DNA of 64,000 bases from QHXM01 sp032160705. Lineage in GTDB: Bacteria > Acidobacteriota > Blastocatellia > Pyrinomonadales > Pyrinomonadaceae. Positions within the stretch are counted from its first letter, which is position 1, and each line of letters opens with the position of its first letter. The notes below the pieces were generated by a model. It had not been told where the DNA came from. It did not search any database and saw nothing but the letters and a program-made list of their open reading frames with translations. Positions 43,872 through 52,680 of the stretch are shown here, one piece after another. Made by a program: the position numbers and the translations under genes. The stretch spans positions 310,001 to 374,000 of the forward strand of contig JAVHVE010000073.1 in the NCBI GenBank assembly GCA_032160705.1, read 5' to 3'.

Positions 43872-43918
43872 TGCGTCTCCTTTAAGCTAAATCTTACTCG
43901 GGAGAGCGAGAAGATGAT

Positions 43919-44028
43919 ACAAGGCAAAAGGTAAAAGGTAAAAGGCAAAAGGAAGGCGGAGAACCAGCTTTTAATAATATGTGGCTTCAGCCTTCCTTTT
44001 GCCTTTTTACTTTTACCTTTTGCCTTAC
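43919..44028. repeat. Heptamer-armed palindrome R15 (AAAAGGC family)
   Basis: The left arm is 43920-43954 and the right arm 43991-44026. The loop carries GGCGGAGAACC. It supplies the end of the aldehyde dehydrogenase gene (TAA at its edge). Confidence 0.88.
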
Positions 44029-45533
44029 TTTCCGTACCAGCCAATCGGCTTGCCTGAGAGATCAACCCAGACGCTCTTGATGTGTGTGTAGAGTTCGAGC
44101 GCGTGCTTGCCCATCTCGCGGCCATACCCGGATTGCTTGAAGCCGCCGAAGGGCGAAGCGGCATTGAACATGTTGAAGGTGTTGATCCAGACCGTGCCTG
44201 CATGAATCTCTTTGGCGAAGCGGTGCGCGCGGACGATGTCGCGCGTCCAGATGCCAGCCGAGAGACCGTAGATGGTATCGTTCGCCTCTTTGATTAACTC
44301 ATCTTCATTCTTGAAGGTGATGACAGACGTGACTGGGCCGAAAATCTCTTCCTGCGCGACGCGCATCTGATTCTTCACGTCGCTGAAGATGGTCGGCTGG
44401 AAGAAGAAGCCCTTCTGGAAGTCGCCTTCGAGCGTGGGACATTCGCCGCCGGTGTGAACGGTCGCGCCTTCTTCACGCGCGATGTTGACATAACCCTTGA
44501 TGCGGTCGAGTTGCTCAGCAGAAACCTGCGGCCCCATGTGCGTTTCCTTGTTCATCGGGTCGCCGACCCTGACCTTCTTCGCTTTCTCGCTGAAGCGTTC
44601 GAGGAATTCGTCCTTGATGCTCTCGTCCAGAAAGAGGCGCGAACCCGCGCAGCAGACCTGCCCCTGGTTGAAGAAGATGCCCATCATCGCGCCGCTCACG
44701 GCCTGCTCGATATCTGCGTCGGCGAAGACAATATTGGGAGCTTTGCCGCCGAGTTCGAGCGAGACTTTGGTGAGATTATCGGCGGCAGCGTGCGCGACGA
44801 TCTTGCCGACTTCGGTTGAGCCGGTGAAGGCAATCTTATCAATGCCGGGATGCGCGGCGAGCGCAGCGCCCGCCGTCTCGCCGTAACCGGGAACGATGTT
44901 GACCACACCGTCCGGGAAGCCAGCCTCCTGAATCAGACGACCCAGTTCCATCGCGTTGACGGGAGTTTGCTCGGCGGGTTTGAGAACGATGGTGTTTCCG
45001 GCGGCGAGCGCGGGAGCGAGCTTCCATGCCGCCATCAAAAGCGGAAAGTTCCAAGGGATGATTTGCCCGCAGACGCCGAGCGGCTCGCGCAAAGTGTAGT
45101 TGAACATCTGCCCGGGCACGGGGATGGTCTCGCCTTCAATCTTAGTGGCATAGCCTGCGAAGTATTCGAAGTTCTCGACGACCTGCGGCAAATCCACGTA
45201 GGCCGATTCGCGGATTGGCTTTCCGTTGTCGGCGGTTTCGAGCGCGGCGAGTTCCTCGCTGTGCTCTTCGATGAGTTGCGCGAGTTTGTACATCAAACGC
45301 CCGCGATCACGCGCGCTCATCTTCGACCATTTTCCCTCGTAGGCGCGGCGCGCGGCAGAGACGGCCTTGTCAATGTCGGCTTTGTCTGCTTCGGCGACTT
45401 CGGCGAGCGTCTGGCCGGTAGCGGGATTCGGTGTCTCGAAAGTTTTGCCAGATTCGGCGTCCACCCATTGACCGTCTATGAAAAGCTGATATTTGCGCGG
45501 CGTATTCGCAGCGGCTGGTTGCGCGGTAGACAT
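44025..45533 (-). CDS. NAD(P)-dependent aldehyde dehydrogenase
   Basis: 502 residues of the ALDH superfamily, closest in style to betaine-aldehyde or general aliphatic aldehyde dehydrogenases. Motifs are IIPWNFPLLMAAWKLAPALA, FTGSTEVGKIV, catalytic Glu in LELGGKAPNIVF, catalytic Cys in NQGQVCCAGSRLF, EEIFGPVTSVITF and FGGFKQSGYGREMG. The substrate cannot be fixed from sequence. There is no neighbouring alcohol dehydrogenase. Confidence 0.93.
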   Translation of the reverse strand: MSTAQPAAANTPRKYQLFIDGQWVDAESGKTFETPNPATGQTLAEVAEADKADIDKAVSAARRAYEGKWSKMSARDRGRLMYKLAQLIEEHSEELAALETADNGKPIRESAYVDLPQVVENFEYFAGYATKIEGETIPVPGQMFNYTLREPLGVCGQIIPWNFPLLMAAWKLAPALAAGNTIVLKPAEQTPVNAMELGRLIQEAGFPDGVVNIVPGYGETAGAALAAHPGIDKIAFTGSTEVGKIVAHAAADNLTKVSLELGGKAPNIVFADADIEQAVSGAMMGIFFNQGQVCCAGSRLFLDESIKDEFLERFSEKAKKVRVGDPMNKETHMGPQVSAEQLDRIKGYVNIAREEGATVHTGGECPTLEGDFQKGFFFQPTIFSDVKNQMRVAQEEIFGPVTSVITFKNEDELIKEANDTIYGLSAGIWTRDIVRAHRFAKEIHAGTVWINTFNMFNAASPFGGFKQSGYGREMGKHALELYTHIKSVWVDLSGKPIGWYGK

Positions 45534-45615
45534 CTCAATTACTCCTCTTTTTAGAATGATGGGGAAAGTTTCTCAAGTTCGGATTCGCTTAATAATGTAA
45601 CACCCCGCTGGAAGG

Positions 45616-45734
45616 AAAGTAAAAGCAGGAGACAGAACACAGAAGACAGAAGTCAGAATGAAGCGGCGGAGAACCGCGTTTACAGATTTGCTTTTATTCT
45701 GTCTTCTGACTCCTGACTCCCGTCTCCTGCTTTC
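45616..45734. repeat. Heptamer-armed palindrome R16 (CAGGAGA/CAGAAGT family)
   Basis: The left arm is 45623-45659 and the right arm 45694-45732. The loop GGCGGAGAACCGC is the full shared core. The right arm encodes the C-terminal tail of the K+ channel. Confidence 0.88.
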
Positions 45735-46869
45735 CGGGTTCTTCCATCTCTTCGTCGGCGGCGTAGCGCAGGTCGCGGTCGCCGGTGATTTCGTCCCAAT
45801 CGTAGCCGAGATAGTTGCTGAAGCGATGTAGTTGCGCCTCCCATTCTTCACGTCGCGCGCGATAGAATTCCCAGGCGGCGGCTTCGTCGGGTCTAGTCTT
45901 AATCCCTGCCTGCTTCAAGAGCCGAAGGGTCTGCTCGAATCTATGCCGCCATCGTCGGGATTCCTCGAATTGTGTTTCCTTGTAGCGCCGCGCCGCGCGC
46001 CTCTCCAGTTCCAATGATGCCAGCAGCTCTCTGAGGACGTGGCGCGAGCTTGCTTCGAGCGTCCTCACTTCCGGGTGATTGCACGTTTCGGCGTATGCCT
46101 CGTTATCAAGACAGGAACGAATGACGGCGCAGGTTTCGAGCGCCAGGAAGAGAACGCGCGGGAGGCTTTTGTAAACTTCGACGGGATGAAAATAGTGTAT
46201 GACCGGATGCTCGACGTGCGATTCGAGAAGCTCCTGAAGATCGCGCGTGGCCATGCGCAGCGTCGTCTCAAGACTGTAAAAGCGCCCGGCGACAAAGTGG
46301 TGCGTGATGAAAGCCGCGACATTCGCGCCCTCTTCCGCCTGATGATAAAAAGAGATGGCGACGGCGCGCTTGCGCTCCAGAGCGCTGTAAACCGTAATCA
46401 GATAAGTGATCGCCAGAGAGATCAGGGCAAACCCTGAAGCCGACTCGAACAGCGCCGTCAAACGCATCCCCGTTGTGTGCGGCGCGATGTCGCCATAGCC
46501 GACGGTCGTCAGCGTCGTCCCGCTGAAATAAACGGACGCCATAAAGGGCGAGCTGGCAGCGTCTCCCTGAACTGTAAAATTCGCGGGCATTCGCGGGTAA
46601 TAAATCAGCGCAAAGCCCAGAGCCAATAGCACGATGAAGAGGATGATGAGAAACGGTTGGAGCAGTGGGCCGATGACGTTGAGCAAACGATGGCGACGGA
46701 CGCGCGAGAGCTTGAAAGCGATGGCGCGGGCAACACTCCAGAGCGTGCGATTCAACATCTCACCAATCGGCCCGGAACGCGCCCGCGCATGAAGAATGGT
46801 CGCGTAAACGTCGTAAACGACCAATGCCAGGATGCTCAAGCCGAAGGCTGTATAGAAAGCGGTGCGCAT
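45694..46869 (-). CDS. Two-TM potassium channel with cytoplasmic domain
   Basis: 391 residues. The membrane part includes helices at about 70-92 and 132-155 around a pore with selectivity filter TVGYGD (122-127), so it is a K+ channel pore of the Ion_trans_2 type. An additional N-terminal hydrophobic segment (about 5-25) precedes it. The long cytoplasmic C-terminus (about 165-375) is mostly helical and not an RCK domain by eye. The last 14 residues (PGKQETGVRSQKTE) come from palindrome R16. Confidence 0.85.
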   Translation of the reverse strand: MRTAFYTAFGLSILALVVYDVYATILHARARSGPIGEMLNRTLWSVARAIAFKLSRVRRHRLLNVIGPLLQPFLIILFIVLLALGFALIYYPRMPANFTVQGDAASSPFMASVYFSGTTLTTVGYGDIAPHTTGMRLTALFESASGFALISLAITYLITVYSALERKRAVAISFYHQAEEGANVAAFITHHFVAGRFYSLETTLRMATRDLQELLESHVEHPVIHYFHPVEVYKSLPRVLFLALETCAVIRSCLDNEAYAETCNHPEVRTLEASSRHVLRELLASLELERRAARRYKETQFEESRRWRHRFEQTLRLLKQAGIKTRPDEAAAWEFYRARREEWEAQLHRFSNYLGYDWDEITGDRDLRYAADEEMEEPGKQETGVRSQKTE

Positions 46870-46992
46870 AAAAGCAGGAGACAGAAAACAGAAGACAGGA
46901 GACAGAAGACAGGAGAAAAGAATATCTGTGAAAGCGGTTCTCCGCCTTATTATTCTGACTTCCGCCTCCTGGATTCTGTCTTCTGCTTTTCC
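46870..46992. repeat. Heptamer-armed palindrome R17 (CAGGAGA/CAGAAGA family)
   Basis: The left arm is 46870-46916 and the right arm 46949-46990. The loop contains GCGGTTCTCCGCC. It lies between acnA and the K+ channel start. Confidence 0.88.
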
Positions 46993-46997
46993 CGTCC

Positions 46998-49883
46998 CTA
47001 TTCTTTAATCAATTGACTCAAGACGTAAGGAAGGATGCCGCCGTGCTGGTAGTAATCGAGTTCAATGGGTGTGTCAATTCTGAGCGTGACGGGGACTTCT
47101 TCCATCTCGCCGTTGGCGCGACGAATGACGAGCGTCACTTCCTGCATCGGTCTGACAGCGCCTTTTTCCAGCCCGGTGATGTCGAAAACTTCTGTCCCGT
47201 CGAGCCTGAGTGATGCGGCGTTAGTGCCCTCTTTGAACTGGCAGGGCAGGATGCCCATGCCGACGAGATTGCTGCGATGAATACGCTCGAAGCTTTGCGC
47301 GATGACGACGCGCACGCCGAGAAGCTTTGTGCCCTTGGCAGCCCAGTCGCGCGAGCTTCCAGTGCCGTACTCCTGACCGGCGAAAACGATGAGCGGAATC
47401 CCTGCGGCCTGATAATGAACGGAAGCATCATAGATGCTCATCTGCTCTTTAATGGGTTGCAGGATGGTCACGCCGCCTTCCGTGCCGGGAGCCATCAGGT
47501 TCTTGATGCGGACGTTGGCGAACGTGCCGCGCACCATCACCTGATGATTGCCGCGCCGCGAGCCGTAGGAGTTGAAGTCTTCGACGCTGACTCCGCGCAG
47601 TTGCAGGTATTTTCCGGCAGGAGAGTTCGGCTTGATTGCTCCGGCTGGCGAGATGTGGTCGGTCGTCACGGAGTCGCCAAAGATGGCGAGCGGGCGTGCG
47701 CCGCGTATGTCGCAGAAAGCTCCCGCCACTGTACTGAACTTCTCGAAGTAGGGAGGCTCTTGAATGTAAGTTGATTGCGTGTCCCATTCGTAGACATCGC
47801 CCGTGCTGCTGGGAATCTCATTCCAGAGCGGATTCTGTTCGGCGAAATCGCTGTAGAGACTGCGATACGTTTCAGGATCAAGAGCCGCGCTCAAGAGATT
47901 GCTGATCTCTTCAAGCGTCGGCCAGATGTCGCGCAGGTATACGTCCTGCCCGTTTTTATCTTTACCCAATGGCTCGCGGCTCATGTCTATATTGACCCGC
48001 CCGGCGAGCGCAAAGGCGACGACGAGCGGCGGCGACATCAAAAAGTTTGCCTTGACGCTCTGGTGAACGCGCGCCTCAAAGTTGCGATTCCCCGAAAGCA
48101 CGCTCGCTGCAATCAGATCGTTCTTCGTAATCACGTCTTCGATGCGGGGGTCAAGCGGCCCACTGTTTCCGATGCAGGTCGTGCAGCCGTAACCGACGAG
48201 ATTGAAGCCGAGTTCATTCAGGTAGGGCTGGAGCTTCGTCTTTTCGAGATACTCTGTAACCACGCGCGAGCCCGGCGCGAGCGAGGTTTTCACGGAAGGG
48301 TCAACGATCAATCCTCGCTCGACAGCCTTCTTTGCCAGCAAGCCAGCAGCCAGCATGACGCTCGGGTTCGAGGTGTTGGTGCAGGAGGTGATGGCAGCGA
48401 TGACCACGTCACCATGACCAAGGTCGTCGAAGCGCTCGGGAAATTCTCCGGGCGGAATCTCGCCGACGCGGTCGGGCGTCGGGCGATTGTTCATCATCTC
48501 GATCTCGGTCAAGGGGCTGGTGTCAATCCGGCTGGTGTGGATGTCTTCGCTTTCAGGAGTTGTTTCCGTCCGCTGCTCACCGCCGCCGACCAGAGCAGCA
48601 GCCGATTGCCTGAAGGCGTTGCGACCGACGCTGACATTGAAGCGCTTTGCCAAATCCTTTTTCGACTTGCCATAGCCGTTTTCGGTGACGGGATTGAGAA
48701 ACAGGTTGGTAAATTTATCTTTCAGGTCGGGAAGCTCGATGCGATCCTGCGGTCGTTTCGGCCCGGCAACGCTCGGCTTGATTTCAGCCAGGTCAAGCTC
48801 AAGCACAGTGCTGTAATCGCACTCGCCTTGTTTGGGAATACCGAACAACCCCTGCGTCTGAAAATACTTTCTGACGGCTTCGACCTGTTCGGCTTCACGG
48901 CCTGTCGCCTGAAGATATTTGCAGGTCTCTTCGTCAACCGGGAAGAAGCCCATTGTCGCGCCGTATTCGGGAGCCATGTTACTGATGGTTGCGCGATCCG
49001 TCGCGGGCAAACTCGCCGCACCTTCGCCAAAGAACTCGACAAACTTGCCGACAACTTTTGCTGCCCTGAGCATCTCCGTCACACGCAGCACGAGGTCTGT
49101 CGCTGTCACACCTTCCGTCAAACTGCCGCTCATGTGAACGCCAACCACATCCGGTGTCAGAAAATAAACGGGTTGGCCGAGCATTCCCGCTTCGGCTTCG
49201 ATTCCGCCGACGCCCCACGCGACGATGCCGAGACCGTTAATCATCGTCGTGTGTGAATCAGTGCCGACCAGTGTGTCCGGGTAGTAAATCCCATCTTTCT
49301 CCCAGACACCGCGCGCCAGGTATTCTAGATTGACCTGATGAACGATGCCGATGCCCGGAGGCACGACGCGAAAACCATCAAACGCCTGCATGCCCCATTT
49401 CAAAAACTGGTAGCGGGAGTTGTTGCGCTTAAACTCCATCTCCATGTTCTTCTGAAAGGCATCCGACGTGCTTGAGAAATCCACTTGAACCGAATGGTCA
49501 ATCACCAAATCTACGGGGACGAGCGGCTCGATGATGCCCGTCTCCCTGCCCATCCGTTGAACAGCCGAGCGCATCGCCGCCAGGTCAACGAGCAGAGGCA
49601 CGCCCGTGAAATCCTGCAAGAGCACGCGCGCCACGATGAACGGAATCTCTTCGGTGCGCTCGGCATTCGCCTTCCAGTTACAGAGTGTGCGCACGTCCTG
49701 TTCCCTGATTTTCTTTCCATCGTAATTTCTCAGGACGGATTCCAGCACGATGCGAATGCAGACGGGCAATCTTGAGACGGGGCCGACGCCCTCTTTTTCA
49801 AGCTGCGGCAAGGAATAGAACTGCCCCTGGCGTCCATCTGCGGGGCTGAAACTCTGGAGTGTATTGAAGAGATTATGCGGCAT
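46998..49883 (-). CDS. acnA: Aconitate hydratase AcnA
   Basis: 961 residues, a monomeric aconitase of the IRP1/AcnA type that converts citrate to isocitrate in the TCA cycle. The 4Fe-4S ligands are in AITSCTNTSNPSVM and GYGCTTCIGNSGPL. The swivel domain has GDSVTTDHISPAGAI, YGSRRGNHQVMVRGTFANVR and AGQEYGTGSSRDWAAKG. It has a promoter about 100 nt upstream and no close co-directional partner, so it is probably monocistronic. Confidence 0.96.
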   Translation of the reverse strand: MPHNLFNTLQSFSPADGRQGQFYSLPQLEKEGVGPVSRLPVCIRIVLESVLRNYDGKKIREQDVRTLCNWKANAERTEEIPFIVARVLLQDFTGVPLLVDLAAMRSAVQRMGRETGIIEPLVPVDLVIDHSVQVDFSSTSDAFQKNMEMEFKRNNSRYQFLKWGMQAFDGFRVVPPGIGIVHQVNLEYLARGVWEKDGIYYPDTLVGTDSHTTMINGLGIVAWGVGGIEAEAGMLGQPVYFLTPDVVGVHMSGSLTEGVTATDLVLRVTEMLRAAKVVGKFVEFFGEGAASLPATDRATISNMAPEYGATMGFFPVDEETCKYLQATGREAEQVEAVRKYFQTQGLFGIPKQGECDYSTVLELDLAEIKPSVAGPKRPQDRIELPDLKDKFTNLFLNPVTENGYGKSKKDLAKRFNVSVGRNAFRQSAAALVGGGEQRTETTPESEDIHTSRIDTSPLTEIEMMNNRPTPDRVGEIPPGEFPERFDDLGHGDVVIAAITSCTNTSNPSVMLAAGLLAKKAVERGLIVDPSVKTSLAPGSRVVTEYLEKTKLQPYLNELGFNLVGYGCTTCIGNSGPLDPRIEDVITKNDLIAASVLSGNRNFEARVHQSVKANFLMSPPLVVAFALAGRVNIDMSREPLGKDKNGQDVYLRDIWPTLEEISNLLSAALDPETYRSLYSDFAEQNPLWNEIPSSTGDVYEWDTQSTYIQEPPYFEKFSTVAGAFCDIRGARPLAIFGDSVTTDHISPAGAIKPNSPAGKYLQLRGVSVEDFNSYGSRRGNHQVMVRGTFANVRIKNLMAPGTEGGVTILQPIKEQMSIYDASVHYQAAGIPLIVFAGQEYGTGSSRDWAAKGTKLLGVRVVIAQSFERIHRSNLVGMGILPCQFKEGTNAASLRLDGTEVFDITGLEKGAVRPMQEVTLVIRRANGEMEEVPVTLRIDTPIELDYYQHGGILPYVLSQLIKE

Positions 49884-49981
49884 AAGAATTCAGCAATATC
49901 AACGGAAGTCACGGTGCGCGACAGTGCCCGGCAACGCACGGTGAAGATTGGATGAAATTGGGTTATTTTCGAGCAAAGTTC

Positions 49982-50010
49982 AGTGTAAAGATGCACGGCG
50001 GGAACGTCAA
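49982..50010 (-). promoter_or_regulatory. Sigma-70-type promoter of acnA
   Basis: On the minus strand TTGACG, a 17-nt spacer and TACACT give near-consensus -35 and -10 boxes. The -10 lies about 100 nt before the acnA start, in a gap without other genes. Confidence 0.65.
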
Positions 50011-50066
50011 GCAAAGGCGTAAATTGGCAGTTGTGCAGTTTGAAAAGAGTGGAGGGAAAGTTGAGG

Positions 50067-50196
50067 TTCACCACAGAGACACAGAGGGGGCGCAGAGGAA
50101 GCAATCTTAAATACTAAATCTGAAATCTCAGATCTGCTGTATGTAATTGCTTATCTCTATGCAACCTCCGTGTCCTCTCCAGTCTCTGTGGTGAAT
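50067..50196. repeat. Palindromic element R23 (9-mer CACAGAGAC family)
   Basis: The left arm (50067-50099) is CACAGAGAC/ACAGAGGGG units. The right arm (50164-50196) is the inverse (CCTCCGTGTCC, GTCTCTGTGG). The inner part has TCTTAAATACTAAATCTGAAA-like 9-mers and a small AGATCT palindrome. Confidence 0.78.
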
Positions 50197-50243
50197 CGCA
50201 TCTGGGCGCGCATTCGATTTGAAATTGAACCATTACTCGACCC

Positions 50244-50909
50244 TTAAATGAAAGTGCGGGTGCGTTTTCTCAGCGGTTGCTTGTCCCTGACCAGTTTGAG
50301 GAAATCTTCGACCAGGTATGGGTCAAGTTCGCGTCCGGCCATCTCTAGCAGGGTGGTGAAGGCTTGTTGTTTTGTCAGCACTGGTTTGTATGAGCGCCGG
50401 GCGCGCAATGATGTGTAGACATCAACGATTGAAATGATGCGCGAAGCCAACGGGATTGCAATTCCAGAGAGACCTTCAGGATAACCATTGCCGTCCCAAT
50501 GCTCATGATGATGAAGCACGGCGCGACGAATGACCTCCGTGGAACCGGGAAGCTTTGAAATAATGGTCGCTCCATAAGCGGAATGGAGCGACACGATTGC
50601 CCGCTCCTCTTCATCAAGCACGTCCGGCTTTAGGAGAATTGAAGGTGCGATAAAGTATTTCCCTATATCGTGCAGGTACGCGCCGACTTCGATTTCTTCG
50701 AGCGTCGGGCCTGAGCTTCCACCGCTGCACCCGCAGGCAGCGGCAAAGTGGCGGGCGAGCTGTGTCGTGGCATGTGCGTGCGGTTGAACGTGCGTGAATA
50801 ATTCGGGCTGCGCTTCCTTGCTGACGGTGGAGATTACTCGTATCAAACTTGAGAGCGCTCTTTCGCTGACAGATTTCCCGTCAACGCCTGGCGCAAGCGG
50901 ATACTTCAT
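50244..50909 (-). CDS. HD-GYP domain protein
   Basis: 221 residues that are essentially one HD-GYP domain: THVQPHAHATTQLARHFAA, AYLHDIGKYFIAPSILLKP, VLHHHEHWDGNGYPEGL and ASRIISIVDVYTSL. The His/Asp metal ligands and GYP are present, so cyclic di-GMP hydrolysis is likely. It has no receiver or membrane segment; the extra N-terminal 45 residues are unassigned. A 24-bp palindrome lies in the gap upstream. Confidence 0.87.
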   Translation of the reverse strand: MKYPLAPGVDGKSVSERALSSLIRVISTVSKEAQPELFTHVQPHAHATTQLARHFAAACGCSGGSSGPTLEEIEVGAYLHDIGKYFIAPSILLKPDVLDEEERAIVSLHSAYGATIISKLPGSTEVIRRAVLHHHEHWDGNGYPEGLSGIAIPLASRIISIVDVYTSLRARRSYKPVLTKQQAFTTLLEMAGRELDPYLVEDFLKLVRDKQPLRKRTRTFI

Positions 50910-51075
50910 GGGGACATCTCCTTATTAGGGGTTTTAGCTTTGGAGATGCGTGTGTTGCAGCCTTCCTTCCGCACTAAAGAGGGGGCGGCGGCACAAGCCT
51001 GAAAAGCCGGCATTACATTACGCACTTACCCCCGACCCTATGTAGCAACTTGATAGCAGTTCTATTATGTTTGGA

Positions 51076-51099
51076 TTGTGTACCATATGGCACACAATA
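51076..51099. promoter_or_regulatory. 24-bp palindrome, candidate operator
   Basis: ATTGTGTACCAT and ATGGCACACAAT are inverted with one mismatch and no spacer. This pattern suits a dimeric regulator. It lies between two divergent genes. Confidence 0.55.
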
Positions 51100-51191
51100 C
51101 GTTTTCGAGTTGGTTGTGAGCGGGTGAATTCCGGCGTGGGGGCGACTTCGGTGATTGCTCGTCTTCCGGCGCGTTTGTTATAGTGAAGACT

Positions 51192-51212
51192 ATCAGCAAT
51201 CAGCTATCAGCA
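51192..51212. repeat. One-armed heptamer array (ATCAGCW x3)
   Basis: ATCAGCA, ATCAGCT, ATCAGCA in tandem with no inverted partner nearby. It may be a half-element or degraded member of the dispersed palindrome family. Confidence 0.55.
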
Positions 51213-51295
51213 TTCGCTCCATTGATGTTCATCGGATGGAGAATTTTCCAGGCCGGAGGGCGCAAGGCTGAACGCTTATCAAGGAGACAAGGAAG

Positions 51296-51694
51296 ATGCC
51301 CAAAAAGAAGCCGGAAGATTTCGAGTATCTGAGCAACAACCCGGATTTCGTGCCCGACCCTGATATTGAAGAGTTTATGGAAGAGGAGATTTCGCGTGCG
51401 CCGAAAGACCCGGACCTTCTTGCACAACGCCTGCGCAACAACACCGCAGCTTCACCCAGAGACGCGGGCGGTGATTTAGATGCAGCGTGGGAAGATGTCA
51501 ACGACAGCGGCACGGAAACTATCTCCGGCGACAATCCAACACCCGACCAGTCTATTGTTGAAGAAAACGCAGCAGCCATCGGCGTCACCTACGAAGACAA
51601 CGAAGAGCTTGATCTGCTGGAGAAGATAGAGCGGCGCGATCGCGACCGCTTCGAGCTTGATGAGCGATCAAAGACAGACGAAGACACAATTTGA
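51296..51694 (+). CDS. DUF6335-type acidic protein
   Basis: 132 residues, very acidic. The C-terminal two-thirds fits the DUF6335 pattern known mainly from cyanobacteria: GGDLDAAWEDVNDSGTET, GDNPTPDQSIVEENAAAIG, VTYEDNEELDLLEKIERRD, then RFELDERS. The role is unknown. A ribosome site (AAGGAGAC, about 10 nt upstream) supports the start. R18 follows its stop directly. Confidence 0.7.
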   Translation: MPKKKPEDFEYLSNNPDFVPDPDIEEFMEEEISRAPKDPDLLAQRLRNNTAASPRDAGGDLDAAWEDVNDSGTETISGDNPTPDQSIVEENAAAIGVTYEDNEELDLLEKIERRDRDRFELDERSKTDEDTI

Positions 51695-51814
51695 AGTGGT
51701 CAGTGGTCAGTGGTCGGTGGTCAGTTAAAGGCAAGAAGAATAAAAACAAGAAGGCAGTAAAGACATGATGTGTCTCTCCTGCCTTTCTTTCTTTGAGCTG
51801 GCCACTGACCACTT
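51692..51814. repeat. Heptamer-armed palindrome R18 (GGTCAGT family)
   Basis: The left arm (51695-51726) is four GGTCAGT units. The right arm (51796-51813) has ACTGACC units. The middle also pairs (AAGGCAGTAAAGACA with the T/C-rich stretch at 51775-51793). Confidence 0.82.
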
Positions 51815-52523
51815 ATTTATGCGGTTGGAGAGTGATACTTTTGACAACGATTTTCTCCGAAGGATGTGAGGCTTCGGGTCTTCCCGGTGTTGCCGGCTCG
51901 ACGGGTGCGCCCGCGATTACGTCTGCATTATTCATTCCCTCAATCACACGTCCAAAGACAGTATAATTTCCGTCAAAGCCCTGAACGCGCTTGAGCGTGA
52001 TGTAGAACTGGGAGTTGCCTGTATCGCGCGCCTGCTCTTCTGTCACGCCCATATCGGGATTTGCGCCCTGTCGCGCTGCGCCAACAGTACCGCGCTCATA
52101 CGGGATGTCGCTGAATTCTGCGGGCACGTCCGGGTAAGGCGAATCGCCGCCTCCATCGTTGTTCGGGTTGTCGTCTTTCGAGAATGGATCGCCGCCTTGA
52201 ATAATCCCAAGCTGCGGACTGATCCGGTGAAACGCCGTCCCGTTATAAAAGCCTTCCTTGATGAGCTTCTTAAATCGTTCGACCATCTTCGGCGCGATGT
52301 TCGGATAAAGCTCGATCACTATTTTGCCGTAAGCCGGATTCTCCATCTCAATCACGGCTACTTCCATATCAGGTTCGGGCTTGACGCCTCGTTTGATATT
52401 CGCATTTAGATTGGTATCCGAATCCTTTGAGGCGGTCTTGCTCCCGCATCCCGCCATCAAAAAGATCAGCATGAGACCAGAGCACAAAACCGCATACGTC
52501 GGCTTAATCAATCGCCTGTTCAC
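51813..52523 (-). CDS. Cyclophilin-type peptidyl-prolyl isomerase lipoprotein
   Basis: 236 residues. The lipobox is FLMAGC (about 21-26). The cyclophilin domain is about 52-235: YGKIVIELYPNIAPKMVERF, GFYNGTAFHRISPQLGIIQGG, NSQFYITLKRVQGFDGNYTVFGRVIEG. The Arg of the active site (FHRI) is present. It contains an insertion (FSKDDNPNNDGGG) near the active site. It likely acts on proteins in the periplasm. Confidence 0.9.
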   Translation of the reverse strand: MNRRLIKPTYAVLCSGLMLIFLMAGCGSKTASKDSDTNLNANIKRGVKPEPDMEVAVIEMENPAYGKIVIELYPNIAPKMVERFKKLIKEGFYNGTAFHRISPQLGIIQGGDPFSKDDNPNNDGGGDSPYPDVPAEFSDIPYERGTVGAARQGANPDMGVTEEQARDTGNSQFYITLKRVQGFDGNYTVFGRVIEGMNNADVIAGAPVEPATPGRPEASHPSEKIVVKSITLQPHK

Positions 52524-52550
52524 TATAAATTTGCCTCCACAAGAATGTAC

Positions 52551-52680
52551 AAAAGCAGGAGACAGAATACAGGAGACAGAAGTCAGAATAAAAACAAAAG
52601 CGGGTTGCAGCCTATGATTCTGGATTCTGTCTCCTGCTTTTCCTCCTGTCTCCTGTCTTCTGTCTTCTGACTCCTGCCTT
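52551..52680. repeat. Palindrome R19 with duplicated right arm (CAGGAGA family)
   Basis: The left arm is 52554-52590. Two consecutive right arms lie at 52616-52642 and 52644-52679 (TCTCCTG, TCTTCTG units). It separates dtd from the cyclophilin gene. Confidence 0.83.

Larger units (their letters stand above)
49884..50243. other. Intergenic region between acnA and HD-GYP gene
   Basis: 360 bp. It holds the acnA promoter (49982-50010) and palindromic element R23 (50067-50196). No gene is seen. Confidence 0.5.
50910..51295. other. Divergent intergenic region, HD-GYP / DUF6335
   Basis: 386 bp. It holds a 24-bp near-perfect palindrome (51076-51099) and a one-sided run of three ATCAGCW heptamers (51192-51212). 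No gene is seen. Confidence 0.45.

Noticed and set aside
47775..49256. 493-codon open frame on the plus strand opposite acnA
   Set aside because: Antisense shadow of a highly conserved gene in GC-rich DNA. The translation is low in family-like motifs and rich in Arg, His and Asp as expected of such shadows.
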